This document shows positions 58,174 through 64,000 of a stretch of DNA of 64,000 nt, piece after piece. Below the pieces are notes generated by a model, which made no database searches, was not told the DNA's origin, and saw nothing but the letters and a program-made list of their open reading frames with translations. Source of the stretch: Septoria linicola (lineage: Eukaryota; Ascomycota; Dothideomycetes; Mycosphaerellales; Mycosphaerellaceae); contig CP099425.1 in NCBI GenBank assembly GCA_024114885.1, forward strand, positions 1,674,001-1,738,000, given 5' to 3'. Both the position numbers and the translations under genes were made by a program. Numbering within the stretch: the first letter of the stretch is position 1; every line of letters starts with the position of its first letter.

Positions 58174-60395
58174 ATGGCGAGTGACGATAATGAGTTCGAT
58201 CTGTCCTCTGGCGACGAAGCAGATCTGCTAGGCCTCGACGAGAATACTGCACCTTCTACCAAGCGGAAGCGTGAAGAAGACAATGCCAATTCATTGAAGA
58301 GAGCTCGCAGCGCAGAACAGCCATCTGCTTCTGCCATCGAGGTTGCTAATCAAGTTGTCAATGAGCACTTCAAGATACCTTCGTTCAGACTGAAGCAAGA
58401 AGCCGCCATTGCACGACTGCTAGATGGCAAAAGCGCTGTCGTCGTGTTCCCTACTGGAGGCGGAAAGTCATTATGCTATCAAGTACCAGCGTTGTGCTTC
58501 AAGGAGATGGACCGCCGTGCAGGCATCCGACAAGGCTACGCGGAAGGTGGTATCACTTTGGTTGTCTCACCACTGATTGCCCTCATGAAAGATCAGGTAG
58601 ATGCGCTTCATCGCAAAGGCATCAGTGCTGCGGTGCTCGACTCGACCAAGTCGAAGGAAGAGTATCTCCAGACTGTGGATGCCATGCGGAACGGCACATT
58701 GGACATACTGTACTGTGCACCTGAGCGACTCAACAATGAAGGCTTCGTATCGTCGATGGCAAATGTCAAAGGTGGCGTCCGGCTGCTCGCCGTAGATGAA
58801 GCCCATTGCATATCAGAATGGGGCCATGCTTTCCGACCTGACTATCTCAAAGTGGCTCGATTCGCTCGAGAGATTCAAGCCGAGCGTGTGGTCTGCTTGA
58901 CTGCAACAGCGACTCCGACAGTCGCTTCGGACGTCTGCAAAGCATTTGACATTGACCAACATGGTTTGTTCCGAACTTCAACCTATCGATCGAACCTCAA
59001 GCTAAAAGCAATGTCATTCCAAACCAAGAATGAGTCGTATCCAGTTTTAGAAAGCCTACTCAAGAAACATCCCGGATCTACAATCATCTATGTAACAACG
59101 CAGAAGCAGACTGAAGAGCTTGCTGTACGTCTCAGACAGAGGAAGTTCAAGGCTGAGGCATTTCATGCCGGCATGAAGGCTGAAGACAAGACAGCGATAC
59201 AAGAGAAATTCATGGCGTCAAGTGAGCTCATCATTGTGGCCACGATCGCCTTCGGCATGGGAATCGACAAGGCTGATATTCGCAACGTGTTCCACTACGA
59301 CATTCCCAGATCCCTGGAAGGTTACAGTCAAGAGATTGGCAGGGCCGGACGTGATGGACTTGATTCTCACTGCGTGCTGTTCCTGTGTGCTGAAGATTTG
59401 CATCTTCGCGAGAGCTTCGCACGCGGTGATCTGCCCAGCAAGAGCTCAGTGTTCGCTCTTTTGCACAGTATATTCTCCATCACCGCATCAAAAGATCCGC
59501 AGCCGACGATTGAGGCGAGTTCGTACACTCTTTCCAAAGAGTTTGACATAAAAATGACAACGCTCGGCAACATTTATGCACAGCTCGAACTTCAGTTCGG
59601 ACTACTACGAGCCACGACACCTAAATACACGAAGTATCGATACAAGATCAAGCAATCTACCGCCCGCGACAAGACACCCGCAGCCAACGCAATCCATGCC
59701 AGTGCGCGAACAGCAAAGACCTGGACTGATATTGACGTTGAAATAGCAGCCCGGAAGAGTGGCGTCCCGAGAGCTGATGTTGTCCGAAAGCTGAATAATT
59801 GGAACGACAATAGATTGATCGAGCTCGAGCCGAGTGGAGTCATCAACGTGTTCCGCGTCATGAAGGGCTGGCCGCCATCGCCAGCTGAGGCAATGAGGCT
59901 GACCGATGCTCTCTACAAGGATCTGGAACTGCGAGAGCAGCAAGATTTGGGCAGAATGAAGCAAGTCATGGACCTTATCACGGGCGACACATGCTTTGCT
60001 CGCGTTTTGACAACACATTTTGGAGACACGCTTCCCAATAATGCACAGGAGTGCGGTCACTGCACATGGTGTGAGACCAAGACCTCTGTTCCAAGGGTAT
60101 CAATGCCCAAGAAGTTCTGGGACCCGGCCGCATTTGACAAAGTTCTTGATGTCGTCGAAGCGCGCGATGACCCTCGTTATTTGGCTCGCATTGCGTTTGG
60201 GATCCACAGTCCTCGTGTGACAGTCGACAAGCTAGGCAAGAATCCAGTCTTCGGCTCGATGGAAGATCACGATTTTATGGTAAGTCGCTATGCTCACGCG
60301 TTCCTTGACGATATCACAGCGAATGTTCTGACAATTTCCCACAGACTTTATTGAAAGCATTCGAGAAAGTTTGTGACGAGTGGGACGGTGATTAG
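58174..60395 (+). CDS. RecQ-family DNA helicase
   Basis: ATP-dependent 3'-5' DNA helicase for recombination and fork repair in the nucleus, 718 residues. Exon 1 is 58174-60279, followed by a 65-base intron and a 17-codon last exon ending 60395. Motifs in order: Walker A VVFPTGGGKSLCYQVPAL, VVSPLIALMKDQVDAL, the DEAH box LLAVDEAHCISEWGHAFRPD, LTATATPTV, then the second RecA lobe with TIIYVTTQKQTEEL, ATIAFGMGIDKADIR and YSQEIGRAGRDG (arginine finger). A zinc-binding segment ends NNAQECGHCTWC. No HRDC or exonuclease domain is present, so it is a short RecQ rather than the long BLM/Sgs1 type. I started at MASDDNEFDLSSG because it opens an acidic nuclear-type leader with a KRKREED stretch. The frame is open for 59 codons upstream, which would give a more basic leader. 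Confidence 0.9.
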
Positions 60396-60942
60396 TAGTC
60401 TCACTGCCGCTGTTTTGAGGCATTCACTTGGAGCGCCGCAGTGGCTACGGTTGCGAGTGACTGTTTGATATAGCCGGCTGATGCTCAAGCATTCAAATTG
60501 CACGAAAGGCACTCCGGCTTAGGTGTTGCGAATAGTGCCCGTATCAACGAACAGCAGCAGGTCTTAGGCAGCAAGTCAGCATCATCTCGAATGAGAATCA
60601 AGCTGCTGAAATATCGTTCCGAATACGCGTTGCCGCGTTGTCGTCACAGTGTTGCCCCAATCGACACAGAGACACCACATCTCGAAAGACTATCTTGCAG
60701 CGACTGCTTGTTATGAGTCCGGCGGCAGGCAGGGTGGCTTGACCTTGGTTTGGCACATGATATAGCGACTGGTAGGCTACCGGCGCATCGCAGGACAAGT
60801 GAAAGTGCATCAATACTTCACACACTATTTACAGTCTGTCAGCCTCGACTGCGGTCGACGAGCATATATCATACAAAGATACCGGTAACACTCATAGCTC
60901 GTTCCATCTTCACATCTTCTTCCATGCTTCCTCGTAAGCAGA
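60396..60942. other. Intergenic between convergent genes
   Basis: About 550 bases between the RecQ and acyl-CoA synthetase stops. It should hold both terminators. No gene seen. Confidence 0.5.
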
Positions 60943-63054
60943 CTACAGCTTCGCCTTTAACTTACTTCCCTCGCCATTCGTAAAATACTCTTTCGCCGCG
61001 TGCTTCGCCTTCTCCACCACACTCGCATCCTCAATCGTCGCGGGATAGACCACCTCCTTATCATACTCTCCTTCCAGCGCATGCTCCAAAATCTCCTTCA
61101 AACACCTCCTCAACGTCTTTCCACTCCTCGTCTTCGGAATCACCCCCGGCGCAGCAATAAACCCGGCCAAACTCGCAATCGGACCAATATGGTGTCGCAG
61201 CTTCGCATTCAAATCTTTGAGTAAATCCGCGGGTGGATTCTGAATCGCGATGAATGCAAAGGGGACATGGCCTTTCATGCTATCTGGCATTCCGACGACG
61301 GCGGCTTCGGTGATGTCTGGGTGGGAGGAAATGGCTTGCTCGATGGCGCCCGTGGAGAGGCGGTGGGCGGCGACGTTGATGACGTCGTCGGCGCGCGACA
61401 TGACGTGCACGTAGCCTTGCGAGTCGATCATGCCGGCGTCGCCGGTGTCGATCCATTTGCCGGAGAAGCGTTTGAGGTAGCCTTTGTAGAAGCGGTCTTC
61501 GTCTTGCCAGAGGGTGGTGAGGCCCGTGGGGGCGAGGGGTAAGGCGAGGACGATGTTTCCCATTGTGGAGGATTTGGGGAGTTCGATGCCTTCGTCGTCG
61601 ACGATGCGGACGTCGAAGCCGGGGACGGGCTTGCCGGCGCTGCCGGGCTTGATGGGGAGAGGAGCGTAGAAGGTTTGGTCGGTGAAGGAGAGGGCTGTGC
61701 CGGGAAGGAGGGTGAGGGATGTCATGGGTGAGCCGGATTCGGAGGACCACCAGTTGTCGATGACGGTGGCGTTGGGGGCGCAGTATTTGGCGATGAGTTC
61801 GTCGTACATGGTGACGATGGCGGGTTCGCTGCGCTCGCCGGCGAGGAAGAGCGCGCGGAGGTTTTTGAGGCCGCCGGATTCGCCGCGTTTGGTGAAGAAT
61901 TTGTTCTCGGGGTCTTCTTTGCGGATGGCGCGGAGGGCGGTGGGGGCGGTGAACATTGTGTTGACTTTGTGCTCTTCGAGGACGCGCCAGAAGGTGTCTG
62001 CGGAGGGTGTGCCGACTGGTTTGCCTTCGAAGAGGACGGTGGTTGCGCCGGCGAAAAGAGGGCCGTAGACGATGTAGCAGTGGCCGACAACCCAGCCAAT
62101 GTCACTTGCTGTGAAGAGGACATCGCCAGGGCCTCTGATGCCGAAGACGTACCGTACTGTGAAGTTGAGGCCGACTGCATGCCCGCCTACCTCTCGAACG
62201 ACGCCTGTTTCACTTGAGTCAGTATGCATCACACATAGCATGGAAAATAGCGACTAACCCTTCGGTAACCCTGTGGTCCCTGAAGTGTAAATGATGTATA
62301 ATGGGTCGTTGCTCTTAACCGGCACATTCTCTGCCTTTTGCCCTCGATCTCTCGCCGACTTGACCAGTCTTTGCCACGTCCTCTCGCCGGCCAAGCGATC
62401 TGTGTCATTCCATCTGTGCTCGTCTCGTTGCCAAATGACGACTCTCGCAGGTTTGTGTTCCGCCTGTTCTACCGCTCCCTTGACCATTGGCTTGTATGGG
62501 AGCGGTCCCTTTGCACCTTCGATACCACAGCTCGCAGTCAAGATGGCTTTTGGCTTGCTCGAATCGATTCGTTGTGCTAGTGATGACGCTGAGAAGCCTC
62601 CAAACACGACTGCGTGCACTGCTCCAAGGCGTGCTACTGCCAGCATACCAATCAAGGCTGCTGGTATCATGGGCATGTATATGATGACCACATCGCCTTT
62701 GCGAACGCCCTCCTCTCGCAGCGCTCCTGCGAGGATCGCGACTTCCTCGTCGAGCTTTGCATATGTGATGTTCTCTTTCTGCTTCGTCACGGGACTGTCC
62801 CACTTGATCGCAATAGTGTCGCCATGCCCAGCTTCGACGTGCCTCGTTACTGCGTTGTAAGATGTGCTGATCTCACCATCAGGGAACCACTGCCAGCTGC
62901 CATGAGTGGTGCCGTCCTTGAGCTTCTTGGTGGACTTCTTGAAAGCTGTCTTGGGAGCTTTGTGCCATGCAATCTGTTCGGCCTGATGCATCCAGAACTT
63001 CTCTGGATCCTTCTGGTGAGCCTCGAAGGCTTCATCCTGCTTGTGAGGAGCCAT
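60943..63054 (-). CDS. Short-chain acyl-CoA synthetase, ACSS3/propionyl-CoA synthetase-like
   Basis: ANL enzyme that activates a short-chain acid (propionate or a relative) with ATP and CoA, 685 residues. Exon 1 is 63054-62259 and exon 2 is 62204-60943, joined across a 54-base intron with an uncommon GTTAGT donor. Key motifs: an N-terminal ACS leader (WMHQAEQIAWHKAPKTAF), IIYMPMIPAALIGMLAVARL, AVHAVVFGGFSASSLAQRI, the P-loop IIYTSGTTGLPKG at the splice junction, ASDIGWVVGHCYIVYGPLFA, DNWWSSESGSPM, KWIDTGDAGMIDSQGYVHVM and the C-terminal lysine loop PKTRSGKTLRRCL. WWSSE instead of the WWQTE seen in acetyl-CoA synthetase points to a substrate larger than acetate. The protein ends AKL, a possible peroxisomal targeting signal. 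The Met at 63054 starts the leader directly. Confidence 0.9.
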
Positions 63055-63581
63055 TGTAGGGGTGTGTGCTGTAATGAGAGAGATGTGTACAGACCATGAA
63101 ACAGAATCAACCTACAAGTCGCGTCATGGGCTGGAGCATGAGCTCTGTGTGTCTCTACTCACAGTACTGGTCTACCTTTCGGCTAGTTAGCAATGTTAGC
63201 CGCACTGTCACTCGATCGGCCGAATGGGCAGGAGGTTGGACGGCCAAGACAGAGCTTCGACCCCAGTTCCCCGCAGCTGTGTGTGCAGTCGAGGAGTATG
63301 ATTTCCAGACCAGCGTTGCGGCCGTCTCGTGGATAGTCTGCATGATTGATAGTGAAGACGTGCGCCATCAGTGTGTGTCATGGTGTGTACACAAGCATAA
63401 CTAGTGACTGGATTTTGTGCATGTATCAGAAGTACGGAGATGGTTCGAAGTTCCGAACTAAGTCCACAGCTGTATCAACAATTCCACATCCATAGCTTCA
63501 CATGAACGTGCTGCGTTGCATTGCATTGCAGAGGCAGAGGCAGAATCATCAACATGAGCGATAGGTAGCAGGACATCAGCC
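63055..63581. other. Divergent promoter, acyl-CoA synthetase / CPSF100 gene
   Basis: 527 bases between divergent starts. No motif-bearing frame seen. Confidence 0.45.
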
Positions 63582-64000
63582 ATGTTCCACTTCACCCCGC
63601 TGCTGGGCGCGCAGTCGCAGTCGGCAGCATCACAGTCGCTGTTGGAGCTGGACGGAGGAGTCAAGATTCTGGTGGATGTGGGATGGGATGAAGCATTCGA
63701 TGCAGAACAGCTGCAGGCGCTGGAGAAACACGTGTCGACGCTGTCGGTGGTGCTGTTGACCCACGCGACCATTGACCATATGGGCGCCTATGCGCACTGC
63801 TGCAAGCACATCCCGCACTTCAGCAAGGTGCCCGTCTACGCGACTACGCCCGTCATCAACCTGGGCCGCACGCTGCTCGCTGATCTGTATGCCTCGTCGC
63901 CGCTCGCTGCCTCGATCATCCCCTCCAGCGCCATTGCTGCGAATGCGCTCGAGCCCGACACCGACACCGACACCGCCCCCAAGCTGCTCTACCACGCTCC
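63582..64000 (+). CDS. Cleavage and polyadenylation factor CPSF100/Cft2, N-terminal part
   Basis: Subunit of the nuclear mRNA 3'-end processing complex. The open frame of 139 codons runs off the right edge. It starts MFHFTPLLGAQSQSAASQSL, followed by LLELDGGVKILVDVGWDEAF and VVLLTHATIDHMGAYAHCCK, the start of a metallo-beta-lactamase fold. The zinc motif HxHxDH is degenerate here (HATIDH), as is normal for the catalytically inactive CPSF100 branch and unlike the active CPSF73. An acidic/Thr-rich insert (EPDTDTDTDTAPK) is near the edge. A preceding in-frame stop region and the match at the first residues support the start. Confidence 0.85.
   Translation, partial: MFHFTPLLGAQSQSAASQSLLELDGGVKILVDVGWDEAFDAEQLQALEKHVSTLSVVLLTHATIDHMGAYAHCCKHIPHFSKVPVYATTPVINLGRTLLADLYASSPLAASIIPSSAIAANALEPDTDTDTAPKLLYHA

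Noticed and set aside
61280..61750. Arg/His-rich frame overlapping the acyl-CoA synthetase
   Set aside because: It is low-complexity shadow coding caused by GC-rich codon usage.

Overview
This window comes from a filamentous ascomycete (Pezizomycotina; a Dothideomycete would fit, but that is a guess). Genes are split by short introns of about 50-80 bases with GT..AG ends and CTAAC/CTGAC-type branch sites, the families are typical of filamentous fungi, and an 18-kb AT-rich block carries the CpA-to-TpA signature of repeat-induced point mutation (RIP).

Left arm (1-19.7 kb): a compact, probably co-regulated gene cluster. It holds a C2H2/Zn2Cys6 regulator (cut by the left edge), a DHA1-type MFS transporter, a carrier-condensation-adenylation protein whose adenylation half resembles oxalate-CoA ligase, a zinc-free medium-chain reductase, a Baeyer-Villiger-type flavin monooxygenase, a HypX-like protein (formyltransferase fused to an enoyl-CoA hydratase fold), an NtaA/SnaA/DszA-type FMN monooxygenase and an UNC93-like MFS protein. 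HypX is known from bacteria, where it makes the CO ligand of [NiFe]-hydrogenase from formyl-tetrahydrofolate through formyl-CoA. No hydrogenase gene is visible here, so a formyl or one-carbon step in a metabolite pathway is the most interesting reading. Several cluster genes carry lesions: a one-base frameshift in a T run (carrier-condensation protein), an in-frame TAG and a His-to-Tyr change (HypX-like), and a lost zinc ligand (regulator). The two HypX changes are of RIP type. In this strain the cluster may be decaying.

Middle (19.8-37.9 kb): an AT-rich block almost without CA/TG dinucleotides. It is an older, heavily mutated repeat into which two Ty1/copia LTR retrotransposons inserted in the same orientation. 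Each is 6,299 bp with 278-bp LTRs and its own 5-bp target duplication. Both are dead, with many stops and both reverse-transcriptase aspartates changed. Two palindromic cassettes flank a 1.7-kb segment in the older repeat.

Right arm (37.9-64 kb): ordinary housekeeping and accessory genes, often in divergent pairs: a small membrane protein, a DHA1 MFS transporter, a multispan membrane protein, mitochondrial ribosomal protein uS17m, a fused pseudouridine-5'-phosphate glycosidase/kinase, OST1 of oligosaccharyltransferase, a GH17 glucanase, a BTB remnant, a large membrane protein, a BolA-like protein, a NIF3-like protein, a possible small secreted protein, a RecQ helicase, an ACSS3-like acyl-CoA synthetase and the start of the CPSF100/Cft2 gene.

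Introns were placed by eye from splice signals and reading-frame continuity. No database search was possible, so family names rest on recognised motifs.
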